64,000 bases of DNA, taken from NCBI GenBank assembly GCA_027577415.1, contig JANBQS010000005.1, forward strand, positions 1 to 64,000, read 5' to 3'. Source of the DNA: Coemansia sp. RSA 922 (taxonomy: Eukaryota; Kickxellomycota; Kickxellomycetes; Kickxellales; Kickxellaceae). This document shows, in pieces, positions 32,040 to 42,700 of the stretch. The notes below the pieces were generated by a model. The model was not told the DNA's origin. It was given only the letters and a program-made list of their open reading frames with translations, and made no database searches. How positions within the stretch are numbered: the stretch's first letter is position 1; every line of letters starts with the position of its first letter. A program made the translations under genes and the position numbers.

Positions 32040-32095
32040 GATAATAAAAAATATAATATGGATAAAAAAATATAAATATAAACACAAATAGCTTT

Positions 32096-33838
32096 TCACT
32101 CGTCAGCAGCAAACTGAATGTCTTGTACACGTTTGTTTTTGTAAATAGACCGCTGCAAGGCAAACTTGATACCATTACGTACACGCGACGAGCGAGTCCT
32201 TGTCGAGCACTTTATACGCACACGCGTAATACTAGGCATAACATCAGCCATCATAACGATATACTCGCCAGAACGCCGAGAGTTTGTAAACTGAGTCTTG
32301 CAGATATCCAAAAACATAACCGAAGACTGACAGTCGATAAAGCGCTTGTTAAACTGAGCGACCTCTTCAGGCGATGGCATACGCTTGGATCTGTCGCCAG
32401 GAGTTTCGCGCAAAAACAAACGAGCCTCACGCAGCTTAGGAAATCCACTCAGCAGCTCTACTGTCTGTGCTATCGTCAAGGCTGTCTCTTGGAAATCCAA
32501 TACGCGCAACGTGTTTGTGAACTGGATCTTGGGCAAAACCACGTCAAAGTCAGGAATAGCTAACCGGTTCGCGTATAAAACTTGTGTCTGTGCGCCGACT
32601 TCAAACGACTTTAGCAACATGCGCTCCGAATGCTCTTGTCTTCCAAAGGAACTGCGCTCGGCCCATCCCAACGAGATTATCTCGAGCCTTTTATACGACG
32701 ATGAGCGCAAGAGCCCCTTGCTCTCCATGATGCCGAATAGCGTAGTGTCCATGCGAAGTTTGAGCACGCGTAGGTGAGACTGCCCGCCCTCCAGAACGAC
32801 AGGCGTCGTGAACGGGAAGCACGTCTGACAGTCGAGCACCTCCAGTGCGGGGAACGGGTCGACAGTTGGCTGGCGCATCTTATTCGTCCTCATGCCCACA
32901 ACCGATGCAATGTTTAGCTTCTTGAGCCGCGGATACAAGCGCGTGCTGGTAGGCGTGTGGCCCCAAGTAAGCTTGACGATCGCGTGTACAGTAAAGCCGA
33001 CAAGCTCCAGCCGCTCCAGCCAAGGCGCGTGCCGCTGGATAAGCTCGATGTGGCACTGCGGACCCTTGTATCCGGTGATAGAAATGCTGCGCAGCATGCC
33101 AGGCACTAGCTTGTCCAGCTGCGGCCTCGACAAATTGACGTGGTCAACTACTAGCTGCGTTGTGCGCTCGGCAAACATAGCTGGAAGCAGCGCTATGGCA
33201 TGGTCGTGATCCTTGACTGCCCTACGATAGGACCTATAGCTCGAGCCGTGGCTAGCAGTGACTATGCGTGCGTTGGGTGTTAGGTGGCGGACGCACTTGA
33301 AAAACTTTTCCATTGCAGTCGAGATATCCATTAATGCCGCGACCTCCTCATCCGAAGGGGTGTGCCACAAATAATTAGACTCGCTATACGTCGGTATCAG
33401 CGCCAGCTTGAAGACGCTTGGCATCTCGCCGCATGTGGTTTCGACGAAATCCATAAACGACAAAAGACTCTCCGCGGTAAATAGCTTTGAAAAGTCGATA
33501 AAGAGGTAGAGCTGTCTGACCAGGTGCTGCTTCTGACGCTCGACTGCGACACTGAGCTTGGGGAGATGCGTATTGGTGTATATGTATGGCTTGCCGCTAG
33601 ATGTGCAATGCGCAGCCACTCGGTATATTAGCGGGTCGACTACAGAACGCCAGCTCTGACATACGGCGGCCAGCGGGGCAAGCTCCTTGGACGGAATGGG
33701 AATTCTAATGCCACCAGACTTTATGGCTGACGGTGTCTCTGTTGCACCCAGCTCAATGTACTGCGCAATGGAGGCGACAATATGGTAAGGAAGCACCTGA
33801 GCCGGTGGCAGAAGCGTGAACGGCGGAGACAGCATCAT
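32096..33838 (-). CDS. F-box/LRR-like protein
   Basis: 580 aa. The N-terminus has an F-box-like segment: LPYHIVASIAQYIELG, then LAPLAAVCQSWRSVVDPLIYR, the usual L-P-x-x-I and C-x-x-W-R pattern, at about residues 12-65. It is followed by irregular leucine-rich repeats. F-box proteins join Skp1-cullin ubiquitin ligases through this segment and choose substrates with the repeats; the substrate is unknown. The open frame extends to 34009 but the extension is poly-Phe/Ser-like, so the tandem ATGs at 33838/33835 are the likely start. The C-terminal layout resembles the F-box-less protein at 1.7-3.4 kb. Confidence 0.75.
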   Translation of the reverse strand: MMLSPPFTLLPPAQVLPYHIVASIAQYIELGATETPSAIKSGGIRIPIPSKELAPLAAVCQSWRSVVDPLIYRVAAHCTSSGKPYIYTNTHLPKLSVAVERQKQHLVRQLYLFIDFSKLFTAESLLSFMDFVETTCGEMPSVFKLALIPTYSESNYLWHTPSDEEVAALMDISTAMEKFFKCVRHLTPNARIVTASHGSSYRSYRRAVKDHDHAIALLPAMFAERTTQLVVDHVNLSRPQLDKLVPGMLRSISITGYKGPQCHIELIQRHAPWLERLELVGFTVHAIVKLTWGHTPTSTRLYPRLKKLNIASVVGMRTNKMRQPTVDPFPALEVLDCQTCFPFTTPVVLEGGQSHLRVLKLRMDTTLFGIMESKGLLRSSSYKRLEIISLGWAERSSFGRQEHSERMLLKSFEVGAQTQVLYANRLAIPDFDVVLPKIQFTNTLRVLDFQETALTIAQTVELLSGFPKLREARLFLRETPGDRSKRMPSPEEVAQFNKRFIDCQSSVMFLDICKTQFTNSRRSGEYIVMMADVMPSITRVRIKCSTRTRSSRVRNGIKFALQRSIYKNKRVQDIQFAADE

Positions 33839-33869
33839 GTTTGAGTAGTGAAGAAAAAAAAAAGGTATT

Positions 33870-34250
33870 TCAAAAAGTGGAGAGGGGTAAAGAGAGATGC
33901 AAGTTTGATGTGAGAACCCTGGCGACGATAGAGCCCACCTTATATTCTTCCCGCAGCCAGAAGACAACAAGCGTGATGGCTGCGGAAATGCTGAGAAACA
34001 ATTGAACAAACATCATCTGAGCCAAGTGTTTGCGGATTAGGGTTTCAAAAATATCGAGCCGAGTCATGCACTTCCATGCGGTTTGAGCTGCATCAGACAA
34101 TGGCAAGTTTTTTTTTTTAAGTATGTGGCCATGCGGACATTGCTTTTCCGGTTTAGCCACGCAAAAAAAAAACATGAGATGGAGAAAACTTGTCATTACC
34201 TGGGCAAAAGTTTTATAACTAGTTTGCAAATAAGCATCAGCATCAAGCAT
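33870..34250 (-). CDS. Doubtful 126-aa membrane ORF
   Basis: This open frame lies just upstream of the F-box gene on the same strand. It has one plausible membrane span (MMFVQLFLSISAAITLVVFWL) preceded by a helical stretch. A GTAATG...GATGCAG pair could be an intron, but removing it breaks the frame. The reading frame crosses a poly-A tract that gives Lys-Lys-Lys. It could be the F-box 5' leader rather than a gene. Confidence 0.25.
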   Translation of the reverse strand: MLDADAYLQTSYKTFAQVMTSFLHLMFFFCVAKPEKQCPHGHILKKKNLPLSDAAQTAWKCMTRLDIFETLIRKHLAQMMFVQLFLSISAAITLVVFWLREEYKVGSIVARVLTSNLHLSLPLSTF

Positions 34251-35385
34251 ATCAATTCATCCACCCAATCTCTTATCTAGCTTGCATCCATGTGTTCAAC
34301 CACTTTCTTTTACATGTTCGACATTATTATTGTGATTTACGTGGTCCAGAATGTTCGATAGAACAGCTGGTGATCGCCGATTTTCTATGGCGACATCTAC
34401 TTAATGCTTTGGAGATTCAAGACGCAGTAATTATCCCGAGCATTGCTACCTGCACCCAAGACCTGTATAGTTGGGGCTGGGCATACAGAATGACGCCCCC
34501 CTCTCCAGCCAGCTCACCCAAAAAAAAAGGGGAAGGGTGGCAACATTGAGCCGGATATTGTGGCGAGAGAATTGAAAGTGACCCAGGGTCAGCGCAAAAG
34601 CAAGTAGACCACGGAGGTTTTTTTTTTTTCCTTTTTTTCCACACTGATACCTGGAACAAGCAAGGCATGCGGATAAGATGGGCTGGTCAATAAAAAAACA
34701 TAGGATCTACAAGGCGTGAGTCCCTCCCCCGTTTCTTATTGCCAGAACAACCGAGCGGTGTCACAGTTTGCACTGTCCACACAAAAGCTTTCGTTCTAGA
34801 CTGTGGGTTATTCAACCTGCTTTTGGGTTGTGCAATTTAGCGATCCCCCATGCGCGCTTAATTGCGGACACTTTTTTTTTTTTTTTTGGCAACCACACCT
34901 CGTGGAAAAAAAAACCTTGGGACGAAGCAAACACCGAAAGTAAAAAGGCGGGGTCATTTTATTTTTTTTGTTTGTTGCTAATCTACCGCCTAATAGAGAT
35001 ATTGGGCGATGCAGGCGCCTCCCCTCCCCGTAGTTTAGGGATGGGAGGGACAGTTGTCGTTTCACAAAGACACCGGTTTTGGAGTGCAAGTCTAGTTGAA
35101 TCCAGATTTGTCGTCCCACCCTCCCCCTTCCCCACCCACCCCATTGCAATTGCATTGACGCGGAGTGTCAAACGTCGACTGATGTACTTGTACGCATATA
35201 TATGTGAGCGGTCCCCACTGACGCCGCTGCGCCCAGCGCAGCAAGCTCAGACGTCAATCGCTTTGCCATTTTCCCCCCTCTTTTTTTTTTATCCATTGTT
35301 ATTTTGTGCTATTCTACCCGCCGTACGTCCCCCTTTTACGGGGTTTTCTTTACTCTATATCTCTATCTCTTGACCTGCACACAAA
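34251..35385. other. Long intergenic region upstream of the 7TM-RGS gene
   Basis: About 1.1 kb with many A- and T-runs (34500, 34620, 34870, 34905, 35280) and a pyrimidine-rich stretch just before the ATG at 35386. Several frames cross it but all depend on homopolymers and none resembles a protein. Confidence 0.4.
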
Positions 35386-37164
35386 ATGTCTTTACTTTTT
35401 AAACGCGCGGAAGTCGACATTGAAGACTTTTGGCCCACCGATTCTACAAAGTACAAGATCCGTGCTGGTGTCGTGCTGACTGTCTATGGATTGTACATGG
35501 TCTACGCCATTCTCACGTTTGTCATGTTTGTACAAAAATCGCGCGATAAGCACAGCGGTCTCTCTCAGCGTAACGTTGCTCTCGTCATGTTACAGTCAAT
35601 CGGTTGCATTATCATGGGCTCGGCTGCCATGGTTAGCACAGCCATTCAACTCTGGCCATGCTTCCTCAGACTTTGGCTTGTCGATATTGGCTTTATGATG
35701 GTGTACTCGTCGATCGCCGCCCGTGCCCTCCAGCATATTGTCGTCTCCAACGTGCATATTTTGACCAACAAGCTAGCCACCAGTAATGCACCCGCGCTCA
35801 AGGGCACGATGACTCCGCACAGCAACCTCGATTACTTGCGTCAAGAGGATGGCCCCAGACTTCATCGCAGCGGCAGCCAGACCAGTATCTACAGCACTAC
35901 CGACTTTGGACACAACGAGTCGACGCAGGGCATGGTCCTTAACGAAAAGAAACACACCGCGGATATTGGTAGCAGCAGAACAGAGCGCCACGCGTCGCTA
36001 GTGCGTCTCGACAACGGACCTGATTCAAAGACATACCGTCGCCTACAAAAGTACACTCGGCTGCAGCGGTTTGTCACGAACCGGTCGTTGACCATATTCG
36101 TCCTGCTCAACTTTATGGCTGCGTGCCTAATGTCCCTGGCCATCAACATCGTCAACAAACAGTTCAGCATTTCGCCCATGAACAAGATGTGCTCTATGAT
36201 GTGGGGCTTTATGCCTGTGACCGCCATTATCGCCATCTACGCCGTCTTGATTCTGCCAGTGCTGCTTATCAAGTGTTGGTCGCTCAAGGACGCCTACGGT
36301 ATCCGTAACGATTTGATAATATCGATTATTGCCGGAGGTCTGTGCGTAATTCTCACCGTGCTGTGGGAGACGATTCTGATCAGGATTGCGCATTCTTGGT
36401 CCGGTTGGTTCTTTACATGGCTGTGTGCTGTTGTTTTGCATACGGTTTCGCTGGTACTTCCTCTGTGGGCTGCCATCCGTCACTCGCGCGATGTCATGAT
36501 GCGCATGCACGGTGCCAACGGTATGGGCGCAACCATGTCTGCCGCCATTGCCGGCGCTGGTGGCGAGGACGGTCACTTGGGTAAGCGTGCCGAGTTCAAC
36601 AGCATTTTGGCTGACCCTTACGAGTACCGCTTCTTCTGTGATTTTGCTGCGTCGTGCTTCTGCTCCGAGATGACCGCATTCATAGACGAGTATCAAGTGC
36701 TCAAGGGTCTCACTGTCATTGCTCTGGGCTCCGAGGACATGTGGCGCGAGGACGTTGATCAGCTCGAGTCGTCGTATATGGCACGCATGGCCAACAACAT
36801 TGACGGCGGCATTGGCTATCTGGCTATGGCTAACCGCGCATACCCGCACTCAAAGTCGCTGCGCCTTCAGACACCGCCTACTGTAAGCATCCTCGAGACT
36901 GCGCTTGCTGTCTACCCGCAATACGATCTCAGCGAGGTTACACCCTTCCCCGTTGCCTCCATGGACAAGCTAGTCGCTATCTTTAGCGTCTTTGTCAACT
37001 CTAACTCGTACACCGCCGTCAGCCTGCCCTCATCTATGGTGCTGCGTATTCGCGAGAGGCTAGGCCGGAGCCAGCTGACGCTGACGATTCTCGACGAAAT
37101 CAAAGATGAAGTACTAAACATGCTTTACTACGATGTGTTTACGAGATATGCCAAGAGAAAGTAG
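35386..37164 (+). CDS. Seven-transmembrane protein with C-terminal RGS domain
   Basis: 592 aa. Three membrane spans lie near residues 27-50, 62-86 and 90-118; a polar Ser/Thr-rich loop spans about 125-230; four more spans follow at about 237-258, 272-297, 305-327 and 342-367. A C-terminal RGS-type helical bundle starts at about 405 (YEYRFFCDFAASCFCSEMTAFIDEYQVLK) and ends VFVNSNSYTAVSLPS...DEIKDEVLNMLYYDVFTRY. RGS domains speed GTP hydrolysis by G-alpha proteins, so a receptor-like protein carrying its own regulator is implied. The family occurs in fungi and plants (AtRGS1-like layout). The ligand is unknown. A roughly 65-residue insert splits the RGS halves. The frame is intact without introns. 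Confidence 0.8.
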   Translation: MSLLFKRAEVDIEDFWPTDSTKYKIRAGVVLTVYGLYMVYAILTFVMFVQKSRDKHSGLSQRNVALVMLQSIGCIIMGSAAMVSTAIQLWPCFLRLWLVDIGFMMVYSSIAARALQHIVVSNVHILTNKLATSNAPALKGTMTPHSNLDYLRQEDGPRLHRSGSQTSIYSTTDFGHNESTQGMVLNEKKHTADIGSSRTERHASLVRLDNGPDSKTYRRLQKYTRLQRFVTNRSLTIFVLLNFMAACLMSLAINIVNKQFSISPMNKMCSMMWGFMPVTAIIAIYAVLILPVLLIKCWSLKDAYGIRNDLIISIIAGGLCVILTVLWETILIRIAHSWSGWFFTWLCAVVLHTVSLVLPLWAAIRHSRDVMMRMHGANGMGATMSAAIAGAGGEDGHLGKRAEFNSILADPYEYRFFCDFAASCFCSEMTAFIDEYQVLKGLTVIALGSEDMWREDVDQLESSYMARMANNIDGGIGYLAMANRAYPHSKSLRLQTPPTVSILETALAVYPQYDLSEVTPFPVASMDKLVAIFSVFVNSNSYTAVSLPSSMVLRIRERLGRSQLTLTILDEIKDEVLNMLYYDVFTRYAKRK

Positions 37165-37514
37165 AAAAGTCGACTGTAAAAAAAAAAAATTCAAAATAAA
37201 AGCATGCAAACTTCTATTCTCTTCCAATAAGCAGCTTGCCGAGAAGAAAAAAAAGTGCAAGCACTGACTTAGGGCGCTGTGGGAAAGACGAAGTAGGATG
37301 GTAATAAAGAAAATTTTTTAAAGGAATAAGCAAAGGAGCTTGACTGGGGCATTGCACGCGCTACACCACATGACCTATCTTTGAGGAATAAGAGAACACT
37401 TGGAACTAAAGGCCTGTTCTGCTCTTTTGTGTTCTAATAATTTTTTTTTTTACATTTTATTTTTAAAACTAGTCGTTCTATTCTATTTTTTTTAATCTAT
37501 CAGTAGTGTATATA
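37165..37514. other. Intergenic
   Basis: 3' flank of the RGS gene and 5' flank of orphan member 6. A- and T-runs are at 37180, 37245 and 37440-37450. No TATA-TGGCA pair like that of the tandem members is seen. Confidence 0.35.
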
Positions 37515-37985
37515 ATGCCTGGACGTCTCATTAAACACGAACACGACAATGAGTCAGATATCGACATCATGTCAGTCAGCACTGACAACGAAAGAAAGAG
37601 CGTATACGTGCTGATTCATAACGACCGCCCAGAGTTTAACATGATTGACTTGTGCTATTTTCAAGAGAAAATTGCCTGTCTGACTGTTTTAAAGGAAAGT
37701 ATGCGCGTAACAGAGTTATTTGATCCAAGCGAAGCCTTCTCCTTACATTTATACGACTATGATGTGGGTGATTTTATTCTTATATGTGATAATAGAACTA
37801 ACGAGGTTGAAGCAGAGCGGAAACTTGACGGGTTAGATATACGCAAAAGTGGGTTGGTGCTATTAATGTGGAATGGTCTCTTTAGTCGGCAAGCCGCTCT
37901 GTCTGCGATGGACAATCAAATGAATACACCAACAAATATATACGAGATGGTTGATGGACATGCAATTAGAGTGTCACGGTACTAA
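37515..37985 (+). CDS. Orphan small-protein family, member 6 (dispersed)
   Basis: 156 aa, 29 kb away from the array and on the opposite strand. It shares the Met-Pro-Gly start, the N-block KSVYVLIHNDRPEFNMID then CYFQEKI, the middle SLHLYDYD (compare SLYLYD in member 2) and the C-block GLVLLMWNGLFS, with a tail NIYEMVDG like that of member 5. An acidic 18-residue insertion (about residues 8-26) makes it the longest member. No signal peptide or membrane span is seen. It confirms that the two blocks are conserved across dispersed copies and not only between local duplicates. Confidence 0.75.
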   Translation: MPGRLIKHEHDNESDIDIMSVSTDNERKSVYVLIHNDRPEFNMIDLCYFQEKIACLTVLKESMRVTELFDPSEAFSLHLYDYDVGDFILICDNRTNEVEAERKLDGLDIRKSGLVLLMWNGLFSRQAALSAMDNQMNTPTNIYEMVDGHAIRVSRY

Positions 37986-38227
37986 GCATGCAAGTGAGTA
38001 GCAAATATAACAGTTTTATACGTTAGATTATTGCACTACTAGGTGTGAGCTCCGTTGTCGGTCGTTGGTGGAAGTAGGCCCGTAGGTTAAAACTACTAAT
38101 AGACTTTAATATATTACTTAAAGAGCAAGTCGATAGGTAAAGAGAGGAGCAGGCTGGCTGCTTGTCGTTGTCTTTTCTTGTCTTGGGCGAGCGCGGCGTT
38201 TTATAACAGAAAATGGCTAAACGGTTC

Positions 38228-38264
38228 CTATTGTGTGGTGCGCACGGAAGGCACCACACAATAG
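38228..38264. repeat. Perfect 14-bp inverted repeat, 9-nt loop
   Basis: CTATTGTGTGGTGC at 38228-38241 is the exact reverse complement of 38251-38264. It would form a strong hairpin. No flanking open frame or terminal repeat links it to a named element; a MITE tip or fold-back relic is possible. Confidence 0.7.
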
Positions 38265-39782
38265 CTAGATGGCTTGCGGTGTCCGAATACTAATATAAAT
38301 CCTGCATGCTTTAACCGGTTAGTAGTGATTGCGAAGGCCCCTTTGCTACTCGCGAATGCTGATCAATAGGGCTCTGGCTCCCTGGCTGGCCGATAAGTGG
38401 TGGCGACTCATTCGAGCCGCCACACTAGTAAATACCAACACTTGGAAATTTGATGTCTCTAACCTCGATAAACGGCTTTCTCGGTTGTTCGTTATGGAGT
38501 GTGTAGGTCTGCCGCCGCTAGAGCTTGAGAGACAATGTATAAAGACCACAGTGTTTATCACCGTCATGCCAGCTCTTACAAGACAATGGCGTTGGCACTC
38601 AGCTACACCCTATCACATTACTACCACTTCGGCCAGGCACAGCATATGTTTAATGGCGGATATTTACATCGCCACCAAACTCAGTGTCATAGAATAACGG
38701 ATGCGCCAGGGTACAGGTTTGGGTCACTATGAAACACTCCCCAAGAGATTGCCATCCCGTTTGCTATCTACCAGTCAGTCAAAGCTACAACAGCACTGTG
38801 TAATTAGTCTGATTATCCTCTTATGTTAATCCACACGGTCCAAAATGGCAAAGAACAATCTCGCGCTGGTAAAGCCCCCTTCCCCGGCCTAGGGAGATCT
38901 CATAAATCTGGATTGGGGATAGGGATTATTCTGGTTGCCATACTGCATCCCGCATTCACGTAAGGAGGAGTATTGTTGGGATATCTGAAAACAATAGCCG
39001 GACCTTCTGGATGTCAGATAATTGCCTAGCCAGCTCTCGCCTTCAGTTTGTGTAACAGACTGTAGCACTCATTATGCCACTTGGTTAGCCAGATCTGTTG
39101 TATTGCTTGGAATCACACAAGATCGCGCAACTAACCCACTGGTTTGTACTACTAGCCACATGCATACCTAGCCACCGGAGCCTCACTTTAGCCACACTTG
39201 AGCCACGGAAATGCACTCCTTCATACACTTGCATGAGTGCTTGTTTGCACGTCTTCTCGATATGGCATGATTACCCAAAGTGCAATATTCTATTGTTTCG
39301 TGACCGTGACGGATTAATCTGTATGTTGGGGAGGGGGCGCGGAATTTAAAACAGATCATTTTAGGTAAATTTAAATTGCAGCCCATTAATGCTGCATGAG
39401 GGTCTGTCTACATACAAAGTATAATTTATCACGGGTGTTTGGATCGACACAGCATAATAGAGTAGTAATTAGGAGGATTTGCGGCGATAGGCCTGAAATG
39501 TGTCGCCATTCCAGAAACCAAGTTGCTTTATCCGCTGGCCGTTTCTGCACCGAAAGATACAAAGAAAAAAAATTGCACAGAGATTATCGGGAAAATTAGC
39601 CAGCGCACAAACGCCACTTGCTTCAGTGACTGGCTCCGACTTTTAATTTTTTCTTTAGTGTTCCTTGTTATGTCTAAAAGGGCCGCCTTTCGGCTCATTT
39701 TCAGTTTTCCCCTTTCCATTGGTTACTTCTCATTTACTCTTTCAATTTCTCTATAACGATTCGTTATTTGTAGCTACTGGTA
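38265..39782. other. Gene-free region upstream of the FAS gene
   Basis: About 1.5 kb. A 122-codon frame at 38329-38697 has no recognisable motif and stops without a plausible start; it may be a relic. The last 150 bp before the FAS ATG are pyrimidine-rich, as expected for a fungal promoter. I see no RNA gene. Confidence 0.4.
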
Positions 39783-42700
39783 ATGTCTGAGCGTGTTGTT
39801 TGCGTGAACCACGGTTCCAGTTCCATAGAGATCGGGGTGTCTGTCGAGCTGACAGACACGGTGCAAGCCCTAGTCGACTCGTTCGGCATCGACTCGACCG
39901 AATATCTTAGCACCATTGAGCTACATGTCGCCTTTATCCAGCACTGCGTTGAGTTTGGCAGTCCTGAGGCTGTGCTCGCTGTCTTTGGCGCCTTTTGCCA
40001 GGCCTTCGACACCACTACTAGCGACATTCACGTCATTGTACAAACTCGCGGCCTGGATGAGGCTGCTGCCCAGCGCGTGCTCAAGGGCTACTTTTCCGCG
40101 TGGTCGATTGTTAACAACCAGAGCTCGTCGTCATCACTACGGCCGACAGCTTCGGCTCCTGCATTGTTTTCTACCGAGTCTCTTGGGCTCATGGCCATGT
40201 TTGGCGGCCAGCGTGGCTCAAGCAGCTATTTGGACGAGGCTGAGTGGCTGCTCGATGTCTACCGTCCGCTGTTGATAGACTTTGTGTCTCGCATGTCGTC
40301 GTTTCTACATCGCGAGTCGCAGGATAAGCGGGTCAGCTTTGTATATTCTAAGGGTCTCGACGTGCTCCGTTGGCTGACTACATCCAGCGCAATGCCCGAT
40401 GACCAGTACTTGCTGTCAGCCCCTGTCTGTCAGCCGCTTTTTGCCCTAACCCAGCTCATGCACGTCATGGTTTTGTACAAGACCCTCGGGGTCTCTCCTG
40501 GGGATTTGGTTAAGCGCTTCAAAGGTATGTCACTCCCAATATGCTCAGTCGATGGACTAATTAGTCAAGTGACAATGCCAACAACTAAACACAATATTTA
40601 TTTTTATTTGTAGTCGCTGTTGGTCACAGTCTGGGCATCGGTACTGCCGCCGCCTTCTCTACTTTAACAGACGAGCAGTCGTTCTTCAATGTCGGCGAAA
40701 AGATTCTCGGCATACAATTGCTGGCGGGTGCATTCCCGCAGCTGTATTATCCCTGCCACCGAGTGCTTAGCGATCCCAATCTCGGCACAGAGTCGCGCCC
40801 GATGGTATCGGTCCAGGGTATTACCAAGCCAGTGCTGGAAAAGCTTATTACAAAGTTCAACAGCCGCCAACCGTCTCCTGCCGAGCATGCGTTCTTGGCC
40901 GTAGCCAACACAGTAGACAAGTTTACCGTAGCGAGCGAGATCTCGTCCGCGGCAAAGTTTGTCGAATTCTTGTGCAGCGAGTCGGCAGACCCAGACAAGG
41001 ACCAGTCGCGTATTCCCTATTTCTTGCGCAAACCGGTGATTACTTCTCAGTATACGACAATTTCGGTACCATATCATTGCCCTCTGCTTCAGTCGGCGGC
41101 CGAGGCTGCGTACGCCGTGGCCGTAGAGAAGGAGTGGGTTCTTCGCTCAGAGGACATGCAGATTGCAGTCCGTGCTAGCGACGATGGCCACGACATCCGC
41201 ACAGAGGCCAATCTGACGCAGTATTTGTTTGACAGCATCTGCGTGCTGCCTGTCGACTGGCCGCAAGCCACACAGTATCCAGACATCACGCACATAATTG
41301 ACTTTGGGCCTGACGGTCTCAGCGGCTTTGGCTTGCTTGCTTACAAGAACATCGAGGGCATGGGTATCCCTGTCGTCTGCGCTGGCGCATTGGTTTCTCG
41401 CAGCTCCAAGCCGTACATGGGCACCAAGGCTGATCTTTACAAGACGGATCTGGCAAGTGTCACGACCGTCCCCAACTGGCTGACCGAGTTTGGGCCCAAA
41501 CTAGTGCGTACCGCCCACGACGACCAGCTCCATATCGACTCGCCAATGTCTCGCGTACTGGGAGCACCGACAGTCATGGTTGCTGGTATGACTCCAACAA
41601 CAGCCAGCGCGAGCTTTGTTGCTGCTATCAGCAATGCTGGTTACCATGTGGAATTAGCAGGCGGCGGCATGCCTACCGAGAGCGACATGGAACGCACAAT
41701 CGACAGCCTCGTAAAGTTGGCCAAGCCCGGACAAGGTATTACGCTAAACTGCATCTACATGAACCAACACCAGTGGGGCTTCCAGTTCCCTGCCTTGCTA
41801 CGTATGCGCGCCAAGGGCGTGTCCATTGCTGGCCTATGCATTGGCGGCGGTGTCCCATCTCTTGACGGCGCAAAGTCTATCATCGATTCTTTGCGCTCTG
41901 CTGGTATCCGCCATGTGGCGTTCAAGCCCAGTACTGCCGATGCCATCCAGCACGTCGTCATCATCGCCAAGGCACACGCCGACTTCCCCGTTGTGCTACA
42001 GTGGACAGGCGGCAGATCTGGCGGCCACCACTCGTTTGAGGACCTTCACCAGCCGATTCTCGAGACCTACGCTACCATTCGCGCATGCCGCAATATTGCG
42101 CTTGTTGCTGGGTCTGGATTCGGCGATGCGGAGGGCTCGTTGCCGTACATTACTGGCGACTGGAGTATTAAATTCGGCCGCGCCCCAATGCCTTTTGATG
42201 GTATTTTGCTTGGGTCGCGAATGATGGTCGCCAAGGAGGCTGACACGTCGCTGGCAGCAAAGGAGTTGATTGTCGCTACTCCTGGCCTGAGCGACTCGGA
42301 ATGGCACAAGACTTATGACGGACCTAGCGGCGGCATAATGACCCTGATTAGCGAGTATGGCGAACTCAACCACACCATCGTCAATAGGGCGATAGTGCTT
42401 GTCAAAGATCTCACGTCCACTATCCTCAGTCAGCCTCGCGAGAAACACGCTGCACTGTTGCTGGCCCGAAAGGATGAGATCATCGCTCGTCTCAACAGCG
42501 ACTATCTGCGGCCGTGGTTTGGCCGCAAGTCTGACGGTCAAGTGGTGGATCTGGAGGAGATGACCTATGCCGAGGTCATTAGTCGCCTGGTCGAGCTCAT
42601 GTACATCAAGCACCAGCAGCGCTGGATCCACGAGTCGTACTGCCGAGTTGTGCTTGACTTTGTATCCCGCGCCGAGTGTCGTCTTGGTACGGACTTGCCT

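Noticed and set aside
34768..35373. 201-aa frame upstream of the RGS gene
   Set aside because: It depends on poly-T and poly-A runs translated as Phe and Lys and has no domain.
38329..38697. 122-aa frame upstream of FAS
   Set aside because: No motif, no promoter and atypical composition; it may be a relic but nothing supports a gene.
40525..40613. Separate small gene ending at 40613 before the FAS
   Set aside because: The frame is exon 1 of FAS; a GTATGT...TAG intron joins it in phase and restores the GHSLG active site.
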